From Flaccisagitta enflata (lineage: Eukaryota > Chaetognatha > Sagittoidea > Aphragmophora): 64,000 bases of DNA. The DNA lies in assembly GCA_965153355.1 (NCBI GenBank), contig OZ231127.1, forward strand, positions 58,714,001 through 58,778,000, read 5' to 3'. A program made the translations under genes and the position numbers. This document shows, piece after piece, positions 23,201 through 29,614 of this stretch (within the stretch, counting starts at the first letter, position 1; each line of letters begins with the position of its first letter). The notes beneath the pieces were generated by a model, which worked only from the letters and a program-made list of their open reading frames with translations, was not told the origin of the DNA and searched no databases.

Positions 23201-26200
23201 GAGGGGGGGGACGGATGAACAAACGGACAAACGGACGGACGGACGGACGGACGAACAAAAGTCCCCCTGTGTTTTACAGGACTTCGTCCCCTTCGGGGCC
23301 GCTGCCCAAAAAAGCCCTCTCAGACCTCAAATCAGCCTAAACTAGCCTCAAATCAGCCTTCTTAATCCTCTAAGTTGCCTTCTAGAGCCTTTCAATTAGC
23401 TCTCTCAGACCTTATTTTAGCCCTCTCAAGCCCCCTTACCCCTCTCAGATCTAAGAAACCCCTTTTTGGGCAGCGGCCCCAAAGGGGACGAAGTCCTGTA
23501 GAACACAGGGGGACTTTCGTTCGTCCATCTGTCCGTCCGTCCGTCCATCCCCCCCCCCCATCAGGCCTCTCAGACCTCAAATCCGGTCTCTCAAGCCTCA
23601 AATCCAGCCTCTCAGGCTTGAAATCTGGCCCGTCAGGCCTCAAATCTAGCCTCTCAAGCCTCAATTCCAGTCTCTCAAATCTGGCCTCTCAGGCCTCATC
23701 TGGCCTCTCAGGCCTCATCTGGTCTTGAAGGCCTCAAATCTGGCCTGTCAGGCCTCACACCTGGCCTTGCAGGCCTCAAATTAGCCCTCTCAGGCTTCAA
23801 ATTAGCCCTCTCAGGTCTTAGATCTAGCCTCTCCAGCCTCAAATCCAGCCTCTCTAATATAGCCTCTCAGGCCTCATATTTGGTCTGTCAGGCCTCAAGT
23901 CCGGCCTGTCACGCCTGATGGCTTCCTGAGCCTCAAGTTAGCCTTGGAACAGGTCGCCCAAGGGCAATATGTGGTCAGCGATACCCGTTGCCCTGCTTTG
24001 AGTGATTGTGAATTGGAGTGAGGGGAAGCAGGGCAGCGGCCCCGAAGGGGACGAAGTCCTGTAGAACACAGGGGGCTTTCGTTCGTCCTACCTGAAGAAG
24101 TAGATGAGATGCGATAGAGGGCTGACTGAAGGCCTTCAAGAGCCTAAACTGAGGTCTAAGAAGGCTGATGAAAGACCTGAGAATGCCAATTGGAAGCTTA
24201 GGAGGGCTGACTTGAGGCTTAAGAGAGCTGGATTAAGGCTTGGAAGGTCAGAGGACTGATTTGAAGCCTGAGAGCAATAAATTGAGGCTTAGATAGCTGA
24301 TTTTAGGCCTGAAAGGCCTAGTTTGAGGCCTGAGAGGCCAGGTTTGAGGCCTGAGGATTTGGATTTGAGGCCTAAGAAGCCTTATTTGAGGCCTTAGAGA
24401 CCAGGTTTGAGGCCTGAGAGATTGAATTTGAGGCCTGAGAGGCCGGATTTGAGGCCTGAGAGGCTGGATTTGAGGCTTGAGAGGCCGAATTTGAGGCCTG
24501 AGAGGCCAGATTAGGGGTCTGAGAGGCCAGATTTGAGGCCTGAGGAGCCTGATGGGGGGACGAGGGGACAAACGGACGAACGGACGGACGGACGGACGAA
24601 CGAAAGTCCCCCTGTGTTCTACAGGACTTCGTCCCCTTCGGGGCCGCTGCCCAAAAACCTTCATACTCTTGAAGGCCTTCAATCAGCTGATTATAGCATC
24701 TCATCAACATTATCAGGCAGGACGAACGAAAGTCCCCCTGTGTTCTACAGGACTTTGTCCCCTTCGGGGCTGCTGCCCTGCTACCCCTCACACAAATTCA
24801 GAATCATGCAAAGCAGGGCAACGGGTATCGCTGACCACATATTGCCCTTGGGCGACCTGTTTACATGTAAAATCACCGAACTTACCTTTTTGGGCAGCGG
24901 CCCCAAAGGGCTGATGTCCTGTAGGACACAGGGGTGAATTTCCAGATGTCCGTCCGTATGTCCCCCCCCCCGCCGAAGCTTCTGAGCCTCATGATCATGT
25001 TCCCATTGAATAACATGGTAAATTGAAGAAATGCAAAATTCCCATTGAATAACTTGGAAAATTGATAAAGAAATAAAAAAAAATATAAAATTCTCATTGA
25101 ATAACATGGAAAATTTACTAGAAGTTAAGAATAAGGGAAATCCCTATTGAATAACATGGAAAATTGACAAAATTTTGAAATCAGAGCAAAATTCATATTG
25201 AATAACATGGAAGATTGACAATGAAATGGAAAAAAATTCAATGTTCTCATTGAATAACAAGGAAAGTAGCCCCGAAGGCCTCAAATGTGCCTTCTTAGGA
25301 CGTCTGGAAATTCACTCCGGTGTCCTTCAGGATATTAGTCCTTTGGGGCTGCTGCCCTGCTCTCACTCCACTTCTACAGCTAATCACTTCAAGCAGGGCA
25401 TCGGGTACCGCTGACCATGTGCGATCCTTGGATGACTAGTTTTCATATCTTCAAGATGAATTTTGACTATGATCCCGAAGGAATTTTGAAAAAAGAAAAG
25501 CACTTTCAATTATCAGTTTTTCATGCAGATTTCAAATATGCATACAAAAATGGGATTTTAGTAACATGAATTTTTTGGTTTCCTATAGGCTAAAGGAAAG
25601 TTCAAGGTAAGGCGCGGCCACCAAGATGCAAATTTTTAAGACCAAAATTGTTGTCATTAGGAGCCCAAGACGGCCTAACAACAAGAACTTCTCGTAGAAT
25701 TCTGATTTTATTGTTTATTGTCATTTCGGTGCATGCTAATGCCGGTGTGACGTTCTCCTCCTCCTCTGCCCATCCGCACACGACTGAGGTTGCCGTGTAT
25801 CCGACCTTGTTTTTAACAAATGGTATATCATCACACATAATCACTTTCAAATTTGTACTATAAAGATGTTGCAATCTAAAACGTTTATAACCAAGACAAC
25901 ATAAATGATTCAATTGAAAATAAATCATTAATTGATATTTATATTGATATTCATTTGTTCCCCCTAGCTCAATAATGGCCGACATTTGCAAGGGAAGTAT
26001 TGTACAGAGCCTCTGGAAGCACTGTGGCGTGAAAGCGCCCTAAACTTTTTGTGCAAAAAAACATATTTGCCTTTTCTATCTTTGAGTGACCATAACTATT
26101 TAATGGCTGGACCAATTTTGTTTTGTTCAAAAAAGAAAAGGTCTCCAAAAAACTCTGAATTCTGGTCTCAAATTTTCCCTGGATTAATGAAAAAACAAAT

Positions 26201-26889
26201 GATTTAGGATTGTTTGAATAGAAAAGATTACAGGAAAAGGAGTCCAGTTAAGAATCCTTCAAAATCCTCCAAAATCTTTCCTTCAATCATTTCAAGTTAA
26301 ATAGCTTTTGAAACAATTAGGTTAGAGAGATGCGGTTTGCACAGCTGGCTTGGAAATTTTAAGGGCAATTTTTAGTCGCGTGCACGCGACTCTAAACCCC
26401 GCTTTATCCATCCGTCCGACGTCCGTTGGTTGGTTGGTTGGTTGGTTGGTTGGTTGGTTGGTTGGTCGGTCCGTCTGTCGGTCAATCACACTTTTACTTA
26501 TTTTTATCATTTTTATTTCATGAGGTCATTTTAAGTCATTTCAGAGTATACTAAGTCATTCTTAGTCATTCTAAGTCATGCTAAGTCATTCTGTAAGTCT
26601 CGCACGCGACTTACAGATGCTGGCCTTGTTTAAAGATAGATTAAATCGTCTATGAGTTATTGATTAAAATGTGCTGCAATATCTTTCTTTTATTTTATAT
26701 ACTGACTTGATAATCTGGTTTGGTGACCCCAGGTTTGTCTGATTGCTGAACGATGTTTTTGATGCAGTGGAGAAGACATTACCATTACCAAAACCAGAGG
26801 GTGGACAGAGGAAGGAGGTGGGGAGGATGGAGGGGGAGGATGGGACTTTAGAGAAGAGGAGTATGTGGGAACGGTTGAGACGTCTTGAC

Positions 26890-26980
<91 letters not shown>

Positions 26981-27058
26981 ACTTGGAAGGCAAAGATCTG
27001 GTACATTGAGAACAAACTCATCTGAAAAAGTTGCGTGGAACTCGGAGGACGTGGACGA

Positions 27059-27091
<33 letters not shown>

Positions 27092-27202
27092 GGAGGAGGA
27101 GGAGGAGGAGGAGGAGGAGGAGGAGGAGAAGGAGGAGGAGGAGGAGGCGGAGATGGTGGTGGTTGAAGAGGGGTTGGAGATTTTGGAGGCATTTGGAGAC
27201 AT
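5830..27202 (-). CDS. Beta-1,3-galactosyltransferase-like protein (GT31), six exons
   Basis: Predicted Golgi type II glycosyltransferase of CAZy family GT31, which transfers Gal or GlcNAc from a UDP-sugar in beta-1,3 linkage. Joining 27202-26707, 18095-17953, 16696-16596, 14864-14698, 9314-9189 and 5951-5830 gives 1155 nt, 384 residues plus stop. The intron phases are 1, 0, 2, 1 and 1, and every junction keeps the frame. Family signatures appear in order: VLVMVMSSP and AIRQTWG (about 140-160), FGDIIQ and DSYMNLTQK (about 195-213), SIKMLQW then SDDDMF (214-239, the metal-binding DxD-type motif at 235-237), PIRD / KWYIS / YPNYVSGTAYAIAG (about 270-303), WEDIFVTGILA (323-333), and a C-terminal HKVPPEEILWLW. 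The N-terminal ~120 residues are low-complexity Ser/Asn and no transmembrane anchor is seen, so a 5' exon is likely missing. All introns have AG acceptors; donors are GT except after exon 2 (GG). Acceptor specificity cannot be told from sequence. Confidence 0.93.
6186..6762 (-). mobile_element. Family B element, subtype 1, reverse orientation
   Basis: It starts AACAGGTCGCCCAAGGGC at 6186 and runs through GATACCCGTTGC, a damaged GCAGGGCAGCA block and a GGCCTGAGA-type minisatellite, to CAGGACTTTGTCCCC near 6750. The array unit differs from the neighbours (GGCCTGAGAGG.CAGATTT). Confidence 0.75.
6835..7253 (+). mobile_element. Family B element, subtype 1, short array
   Basis: A T-run then GGGCAGCGGCCCCAAAG opens it. 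A short array of CTCTCAGGCCTGAAATC units inverts to GGCCTGAGAGGGCAG at about 7037, so the array itself is an inverted pair. It ends with GCCGCTGCCC, GCAACGGGTATTGC.. and CTTGGGCGACAAGTT. Confidence 0.75.
7258..7963 (+). mobile_element. Family B element, subtype 1, regular array
   Basis: TTTTTTTGGGCAGCGGC, CGAAGGGGACGAAGTCC and a GTTCGTTCGTCCG tract lead into more than ten near-identical units of CTCTCAGGCCTCAAATCTGG (7375-7660). Then come the inverted CCCCTTCGGGGCCGCTGCCC block and TTGGGCGACCTGTT. The 183-, 160- and 117-codon frames across it are translated repeat. Confidence 0.85.
8224..8302 (+). mobile_element. Family A fragment (5' end only)
   Basis: TTTTTAGTCGCGTGTTATGC, then ACACCCCGCTTTGTC and a GGTC/GGTT tract of about ten units. 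It stops abruptly at 8300 without the 3' half. Confidence 0.7.
8562..9126. mobile_element. Palindromic MITE (CCATCTTGGCC ends)
   Basis: Terminal inverted repeats CCATCTTGGCCATAAATA and TATTTATGGCCAAGATGG extend through AAGAACAG/CTGTTCTT. A related right end occurs at 16533-16562, just beyond exon 3. There is no coding capacity; the 79-codon minus frame is arm sequence. Confidence 0.75.
9189..9314 (-). CDS. Galactosyltransferase exon 5
   Basis: The acceptor is a long (TC)n run, then ATATAAAG. Two bases (GT) complete Gly 303. The product DVIPALVNQISSRTG then LLPWEDIFVTGILAKEIGL carries the conserved Glu-Asp of GT31 (E324-D325) in the EDVFVTGI context. The donor CACAAAG|GTAGGG leaves phase 1, matching the two-base start of exon 6. 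Confidence 0.93.
9324..9366. repeat. (GA)n microsatellite forming the exon 5 pyrimidine tract
   Basis: About 21 GA units. On the gene strand this is an uninterrupted (TC)n ending nine bases before the exon 5 boundary, so it occupies the place of the polypyrimidine tract. Confidence 0.9.
9437..9520 (+). mobile_element. Family A fragment abutting a B element
   Basis: TAGTAGCGTGCTACGAGACTC is a mutated terminal hairpin. It is followed by CACCCCGCTATGTTGG and a GGTC/GCTT tract that runs directly into the TTTTGGGCAGCGG start of the next element. Confidence 0.65.
9526..10062 (+). mobile_element. Family B element, subtype 2
   Basis: TTTTGGGCAGCGGCTCCGAT and GATGACCTATGCTTCCACAC lead to an array of ~20-bp GAGGCTCAAATCCCAGC units. 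It closes with the inverted AGCATAGGTCATCGGC block and AACGCTTTTGCAAATATT. Subtype 2 differs from subtype 1 by having the TTTCACAC...TTCTCC segment instead of the GTCC tract. Confidence 0.78.
10380..11215 (+). mobile_element. Family A copy interrupted by a MITE
   Basis: TTTTTAGTCGCATGCATGC, a GTCN tract, then TCATTTTAAG-type repeats and CGCACGCGACTTA at 10570. The remaining 3' end, GGTGTTGGCCTTGTTT, resumes at 11191 after the MITE at 10582-11188. The family A copy at 49989-50509 shows the uninterrupted junction. Confidence 0.8.
10582..11188. mobile_element. TA-flanked MITE (ACACCCCTTCC ends) with an empty-site match
   Basis: Ends ACACCCCTTCCATAATTA and TAATTATGGAAGGGGTGT, flanked by TA. The flanks GCACGCGACTTA and TAGGTGTTGGCC are contiguous as GACTTATAGGTGTTGG at about 50488, which shows that exactly one TA was duplicated. 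Confidence 0.88.
12311..12893. repeat. Weak inverted repeat pair (GTTTGTCGGCGAG)
   Basis: AAGTTTGTCGGCGAGTT at 12311 and CTCGCCGACAAACTT at 12879 are inverted copies ~570 bp apart. The interior twice contains the CTCATTTCTAAACG.TTTGAGCTA phrase. It is probably an old MITE with lost outer ends. Confidence 0.5.
13308..14042 (-). mobile_element. Family B element, subtype 1, reverse orientation
   Basis: It opens AAACAGGTCGCCCAAGGGC. It has GGCCAGCGGCCCAGAAG in place of the canonical block, a long GAGGCCTGAGAGGCC array (13640-13930), a GGACGAACGGACG tract, and ends CCCCTTCGGGCCCCTGCC-A(n). Confidence 0.82.
14170..14280. repeat. (GATA)n microsatellite
   Basis: About 27 units of ATAG/GATA with a single AGTAATAG break near 14219. 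On the reverse strand it translates as a spurious Ser/Ile/Tyr/Leu repeat. Confidence 0.95.
14698..14864 (-). CDS. Galactosyltransferase exon 4
   Basis: The acceptor is CAACACCAAATTAG after CATCTTTTTTCTAC. One base completes Gly 247, followed by YYNENREKVRRSIFG, DLQQEAKPIRD, then KWYISREEF and YVYPNYVSGTAYAIAG. The KW.(I/V)S and YP.Y.SG.(G/A)Y segments are characteristic of GT31. The donor GCTATTGCTG|GTAAGT is a near-consensus phase 1 donor. Confidence 0.95.
15056..15266 (+). mobile_element. Family A copy, nearly complete
   Basis: TTTAGTTGAGTGCTACGCG, CAACCCGCTTTGTCGG, a GGTC tract, GCTCCTGCCCAAATGCTC, TGACCTCAAATATGGCCC, CCCGCACGCGACTTC and GTGTATCCGGCCTTGTTT. The subterminal inverted repeats are CGCGACT (left) and CACGCGACT (right). 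Confidence 0.82.
15606..16169. mobile_element. Palindromic mariner-type MITE (CAGTAGATC ends)
   Basis: TA-CAGTAGATCTCGTCTAGAC and GTCTAGACAAGATCTACTG-TA. The arms include GATAGCTGGTTGCCATGG and CCATGGCAACCAGCTATC, and the whole element folds back. Related copies lie at 35390-35610 (one arm) and 55135-55550. Confidence 0.88.
16443..16531. mobile_element. Tiny foldback element
   Basis: AGGGGTTTTCGCATT and AATGCGAAAACCCCT are perfect 15-base inverted ends around ~60 AT-rich bases. It ends 65 bp downstream of the exon 3 donor on the gene strand. Confidence 0.6.
16596..16696 (-). CDS. Galactosyltransferase exon 3 (catalytic DDD)
   Basis: The acceptor is GACTTTTTCACCACTAAAAAG. It encodes SIKMLQWTNQFCPNVDLLF then KSDDDMFIRLDNLL. 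The triple Asp (235-237) is the GT31 version of the DxD metal/UDP-sugar motif, and the preceding W and C match the conserved K.LKW...C pattern. The donor CTGCTGGG|GTAATG leaves phase 2, which exon 4 completes with one base. Confidence 0.95.
16892..17098 (+). mobile_element. Family A copy, nearly complete
   Basis: TTTTAGTCGCGTGCTACGGG, GACCCGCTATGTCGG, a GGTC/CGTC tract, GCTCCTGCCCAATTGCTC, CACCCGCATGTGACTTC and GTATACGGCCTTGTTT. It lies in intron 2 of the galactosyltransferase gene. Confidence 0.82.
17099..17560. other. Intron 2 sequence without recognised elements
   Basis: AT-rich. I see neither inverted ends nor a coding frame. Confidence 0.5.
17560..17880. repeat. AGCG/GAGTGAGCG-rich patches
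   Basis: Two imperfect copies rich in GCAGCGGAGCG, GAGCGTAGTGAGCG and GAACATAGCGAGCG, ending CCAA(T/G)TGGCC. A reverse-orientation relative is at 5655-5735. No known family recognised. Confidence 0.6.
17953..18095 (-). CDS. Galactosyltransferase exon 2 (non-GT donor)
   Basis: The strong acceptor GCATTTCTTTTCCAG precedes AAATGAAC. Two bases complete Lys 166, then 47 codons: NIRIAFLFGQTIHASDQ, MLTDESRTFGDIIQ and NFIDSYMNLTQK. The FGDII and DSYMNLT blocks are typical of GT31. Frame and family alignment place the end at AAAAG, next to SIK of exon 3. The intron there begins GGAAAC, not GT. Confidence 0.92.
18141..18203 (+). mobile_element. Family A fragment (5' end)
   Basis: TTTTTAGTTGCGTGCTACACG, then GATCCCGCATTGTTGG and a short GGTT/GGTC tract that passes straight into the T-run of the next B element. 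Confidence 0.65.
18205..20025 (+). mobile_element. Family B element, subtype 2, with a MITE insertion
   Basis: TTTTTGGGCAGCGGCCCC, CTGATGACTTATGC, TTCTCC repeats, then a ~830-bp array of GAGGCTCAAATCCCAGCCTT units (18310-19160). The array is itself partly duplicated (18350-18650 resembles 18660-18930). The closing block AGCAT(A)GGTCATTGG is split by the MITE at 19172-19949. The end is ACGCTTTTGCGACTATT. Confidence 0.85.
19172..19949. mobile_element. Mariner-type MITE (CAGGGAATACC ends), empty site known
   Basis: TA-CAGGGAATACCGCACC and GGTATTCCCTG-TA; inner arm matches include GGGACAAAAGAAAAC versus its complement. The flanks AAAGCATA and TAGGTCATTGG rejoin as the usual subtype 2 sequence AGCATAGGTCAT, so one TA was duplicated. 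Confidence 0.88.
20318..21390 (+). mobile_element. Family B element, subtype 2, with a MITE insertion
   Basis: TTTTAGGGCAGTGGCCCCG, GTCGATGACCTA, the MITE, then TGCTTTCACACATATGGGG, TTCTCC repeats and a short array. The array switches orientation near 21135 (GAGGCCCAAATCC to GGGATTTGGGCCTC). The inverted close and ACGCTTTTGCGACTATT follow. Confidence 0.85.
20352..20935. mobile_element. Mariner-type MITE (CTATCTAGGAAA ends), empty site known
   Basis: TA-CTATCTAGGAAATATGTTT and AAACTTTTTTCCTAGATAG-TA. The flanks GATGACCTA / TATGCTTTCACAC rejoin as GACCTATGCTTTCACAC, seen intact at 36321. The inner sequence repeats TTTAGCAGCACC / GTGCTGCTAAA. Confidence 0.88.
21446..24862. mobile_element. Compound of nested family B elements
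   Basis: At least four B units lie nested or head-to-head. One starts at 21448 (+). A reverse one (22646-23312) is inserted within the array of the first, which resumes at 23313. Another starts at 23463 (+), a reverse one runs 23948-24655, and a last partial one ends at 24862 (TTGGGCGACCTGTT). The complete inner units are each bounded by GGGCAGCGGC or CCGCTGCCC and by the AGGT(C/T)GCCCAA tail. Confidence 0.75.
21719..22640 (+). repeat. Higher-order tandem repeat, ~312-354 bp period
   Basis: A block containing CTAGAGCCTTTCAATCAG, CAGATCTAAGAAACCCC and CAGGACTT(C/T)GTC(T/G)CC is repeated at 21720, 22032 and 22386, with a partial fourth copy at 23375. The period is 312 then 354 bp. The third copy carries additional CTCTCAAGCCTGAAATCAG units. 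Confidence 0.88.
24886..25442 (+). mobile_element. Family B-like element with a different core
   Basis: TTTTTGGGCAGCGGCCCC and CTGATGTCCTGTAGG open it. The core is not the usual minisatellite but the TTGAATAACATGG array. It closes TTTGGGGCTGCTGCCCTGC, GGGCATCGGGTACCGC and CCTTGGATGACTAGTT. Confidence 0.7.
24990..25265. repeat. Diverged ~55-bp tandem repeat
   Basis: Six units each contain CCATTGAATAACATGG or a close variant, followed by (A)AAATTGA and A-rich filler. Confidence 0.8.
25443..25744. other. Intron 1 spacer
   Basis: Nothing recognisable. The stretch is AT-rich up to 25600 and mixed afterwards. Confidence 0.4.
25745..25813 (+). mobile_element. Family A fragment (3' end)
   Basis: CTCTGCCCATCCGCACACGA, GTGTATCCGACCTTGTTT. 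Only the right subterminal repeat and 3' end are kept. Confidence 0.65.
25814..26370. other. Intron 1 spacer
   Basis: AT-rich single-copy-looking DNA. The 129- and 73-codon open frames have no family features and are not bounded by good splice sites. Confidence 0.4.
26371..26631 (+). mobile_element. Family A copy with (GGTT)n and GTCATTCTAA repeats
   Basis: TTTTTAGTCGCGTGCACGCG, AAACCCCGCTTTATCC, nine GGTT units, then TAAGTCATTCTAAGTCAT repeats, CTCGCACGCGACTTAC and GCTGGCCTTGTTT. The AT-rich middle differs from that of the GCTCCTGCCC subtype. Confidence 0.85.
26707..27202 (-). CDS. Galactosyltransferase exon 1 (stem and first catalytic block)
   Basis: From the ATG at 27202: a Ser/Thr-rich start, about 30 Ser, TSSEFHATFSDEFVLNVPDLC, about 30 Asn, a Pro-rich stretch, then VHPLVLVMVMSSP and KHRSAIRQTWGHQTRLS. 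The LVLV.SSP....R.AIR.TWG block is the N-terminal hallmark of GT31. The donor TATCAA|GTCAGT leaves phase 1 and joins exon 2. The frame stays open upstream of the ATG to about 27290, and CAAATACTCAG at 27217 could be an acceptor, so this may be an internal exon downstream of one encoding the Golgi anchor. Confidence 0.9.
26890..26980. repeat. (GTT)n coding microsatellite (poly-Asn)
   Basis: An uninterrupted trinucleotide run. On the gene strand it reads (AAC)n, about 30 Asn in the stem of the galactosyltransferase. Confidence 0.95.
27057..27150. repeat. (GGA)n coding microsatellite (poly-Ser)
   Basis: On the gene strand this is (TCC)n read as Ser, with one TTC interruption. Other frames give spurious poly-Glu or poly-Pro. 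Confidence 0.95.
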
Positions 27203-27339
27203 TTTGATGCTCAGTTCTGAGTATTTGAATGATGATAGTGGGGGGGCTTGTCGGGGGTGGTAATGTGGAAAGATGGGTTTTGTTAATTTTGTTTATTCAT
27301 AAGGGGGTAAGGGCCGGTGTAATGAATGTAAAATTTAAA

Positions 27340-27780
27340 GGCCAATATCAGCAGTAGCCCAAGGCAAAAGTACAACCTGAATTGCTTAAGGAACGCAGTC
27401 ATTATCGCTGTTAGTCATATAGGTAAAGGAAAATGTGGGTGTTTTGTGCCCTTGTATATGAGTTGGACAACATTACATTACAACCAAAAAAATGAAATAA
27501 GGACAATAGCCTTAGGAGCTCTTACTGACGTTTTATTCCCACCCCTCACAGCTTTTCTAAGAAATATCAAAAATCCACCCAAACCTTGCTAATGAGCGGC
27601 TCAACAGATACAAATCAACAGCAAGAAAAACCTATACATGTAATTGTCAGCTATTTATGAAATGTTCCAGATTTGCGTGCTTAATTGCGACCCCACATTC
27701 CTCTCACGTATCTGTTCTTCCCATTGTAAAATGCTCATAACATCCACAACCTTAATTCCAGATTGATTTATGATAATGAT
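27340..27780. repeat. Dispersed repeat D, uninterrupted copy
   Basis: It shares GGACAACATTACATTACAAC, TTAGGAGCTCTTACTG, CACCCCTCA.AGCT and CCCATTGTAAAATGCTCATAA with 30205-30722 and 34203-34270. It provides the empty site for the element at 30724-34200. Confidence 0.75.
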
Positions 27781-27875
27781 AATATGATATATGATATAAT
27801 ATGATATAATATGATGTAATATGATATAATATGATGTAATATGATATAATATGATATAATATTATATATACTATA
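27781..27875. repeat. (ATATGATATA)n AT-rich tandem repeat
   Basis: Units ATATGATATA and ATATGATGTA alternate. Confidence 0.9.
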
Positions 27876-27894
27876 AACGTAATATAATCGGGAA

Positions 27895-28460
27895 AAAAGT
27901 TGAAGTTAGTCTTCGACTTTTTGACATATTCGAGAGAAACAGGGTTTTCATTTTCTTATTAGGAAGTTGAGGGTCTTGATCGACCTAATGGGGCCTCCAA
28001 TGAATTTGATAGGGAAAGTAAATTCGGTAATTCTTTTTCATTTGGCGCCAAGCAGAATGTTCTACGACAAATATTTTTCGCGTTATAAATTTTTAAAGAT
28101 TTATTCACAAAAAATATGAATTGAATCTTTTTCAATTTTTTATGATTATAAGTAGGATCAATAAAGGATCAATAAAGGAGTGTATGTAAGTTTGTTTGAG
28201 CATGCAAATACAAGAAAACATGTTCATGAGCATAGTTGCTTATCGCTGAGGGTGTTTTTAAGCATTTTAGCTCATTTAGCTCCATTAGCTCAGTCTTTTT
28301 TTTCTGATTTTAAATGCAACAAATGAATAAATATTTTGATACAAGTTTAAGCAAGCAGCTATAAGAAAGCATGTCAGTAAGCAGAGCTGCTCATCTGTGA
28401 GGATGTTTTTAAGTATTCTAGCTCATTTAGCTCATTTTGCTCAGTTTTTTTTCTTATTTT
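27895..28460 (+). repeat. Repeat C plus C2 dimer
   Basis: C phrases (CGACTTTTTGACATATTC, TTGGCGCCAAGCAGAAT) run to about 28160. Two C2 monomers follow (GAGCATGCAAATACAAG; TTTTTAAG.ATT.TAGCTCATTT), ending at TTGCTCAGTTTTTTTTC. Confidence 0.75.
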
Positions 28461-28479
28461 TGATAGGATGAGTAGAGGT

Positions 28480-29610
28480 TAGCGCCCCTAGACAGACCGC
28501 ACGGGTCCGATGGTGGGGGCCTCGTTTCAAAGTTGAGTTGCGCGAAGATGATTCTTCAGTTTCCACGATTTCATCTGACTTCCGGTTCATCCTCGTCGCG
28601 CGTTCGGGATTGATTTTCAAACCATTTGTCGTAAGCGTTTTTGAACGCATTCACGCTGTCTTTGTCTTTCACCCACTCTGGTAGTTTGTTCCATTCTTTC
28701 GCCACTCTTATTCGATACGAATTTTTTCTCGTCTCGAGTCTAGCCGATTCACACTTCATCACGTACTGTCGCCTTCTCTCTCCTTCATCCGTCATCATAG
28801 TGTTGCTCCTCAGTGATCTCGCGTTTTCGTCTTCAAATGTAAACCATTTGTCCATTTGTACTCGACTAAATCCTTTTATCGTTTTAAACGCCTGGATAGC
28901 ATCTCCTCTTTGCCTTCTCTTCTCAAGTGTCGTCAGGCCCGCGTCTTTCAGTTTCTCCTCGTAGTTAGACCCTTTCACGTCGGAGATCATTCGCACAAGT
29001 CTCCCTTGAACATTCTCTAGCGGCGTTTTGTCTTTCTCTAACCAAGGACTCCATGCCGAGGACGCGTATTCCAGTTTCGGCCTCACAAATGTCGTATAAA
29101 GCGGCACCAGATACTCTTTTTTCCGGTAGTGGAAGGCTCGCTGGATTTGCCCGAGAGCGAAGTTGGCGGATTTTGCTGCAGTTGTACACTGTTTTCCCGG
29201 TTTCATGCTAGCTTCTACAAAAACGCCGAGATCCTTTTCATCATTTTCCACCTTCAATTTTTTTTTCTTTCATGTAATACTCCTTTTTCGGATTGTTGTA
29301 GCCAACATGTACTATCTTGCACTTGTCGACGTTGAATGACATCTTCCACTTGTCTGCCCATTCAACCAAGTTGTCGATGATTTTTTGCATTTTTTTGCAG
29401 TCTTCCTCCGTCTCGATCGTTGTCGCTACCTTGGTGTCGTCGGCAAACATTTGTATTAGGGCATCTAATACAACTCTTCTGATATCGTCGATGAAGATAT
29501 CAAATAGAGTCCCACCAAGCACGGACCCTTGCACAACACTGCTTAGCACCTCCACCCAGTCAGAAAATTTGTCATCCACTCTGACTCTTTGCCGCCTTCC
29601 CGTCAATGTT
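28480..29610 (-). pseudogene. 5'-truncated, frameshifted non-LTR retrotransposon (CR1/jockey-like RT)
   Basis: Two overlapping minus frames are pieces of one ORF. Frame 1 (29648-29241) has TLTGRRQRVRVDD, SSVVQGSVLGGTLFDIFIDD, the catalytic MFADDTKV and WADKWKMSFNVDKC. Frame 2 (29257-28571) continues with EKDLGVFVEASMKP, FVRPKLEYASSAW, LVRMISDV, EKRRQRGDAIQAFKT and a C-terminal KEWNKLPEWV. That is the usual order of RT and post-RT thumb regions in CR1/L2/jockey-type LINEs. The frame breaks in an A-run of the gene strand near 29250. RT motifs upstream of the GRRQRV region and the endonuclease are absent (5' truncation at ~29610). The VPQGSVLGP consensus is altered to VVQGSVLGG. A short 3' UTR ends near 28450 in CTATCAAAAATAAGAAAAAA on the element strand. 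It sits between C2 repeat monomers. Confidence 0.9.
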
Positions 29611-29614
29611 TTAA

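Larger units (their letters stand above)
18096..26706 (-). other. Galactosyltransferase intron 1 (8.6 kb)
   Basis: Donor ATCAA|GTCAGT, acceptor TTTTCCAG. It is almost entirely family B arrays and MITEs. No additional GT31 exon is needed between AIRQTWG and FLFGQT. Confidence 0.85.

Noticed and set aside
26743-27263. Plus-strand frames with poly-Cys, poly-Leu or poly-Glu
   Set aside because: They are the complement of exon 1 of the galactosyltransferase; the minus frame has the conserved LVLV.SSP and AIRQTWG blocks and correct splice phase.
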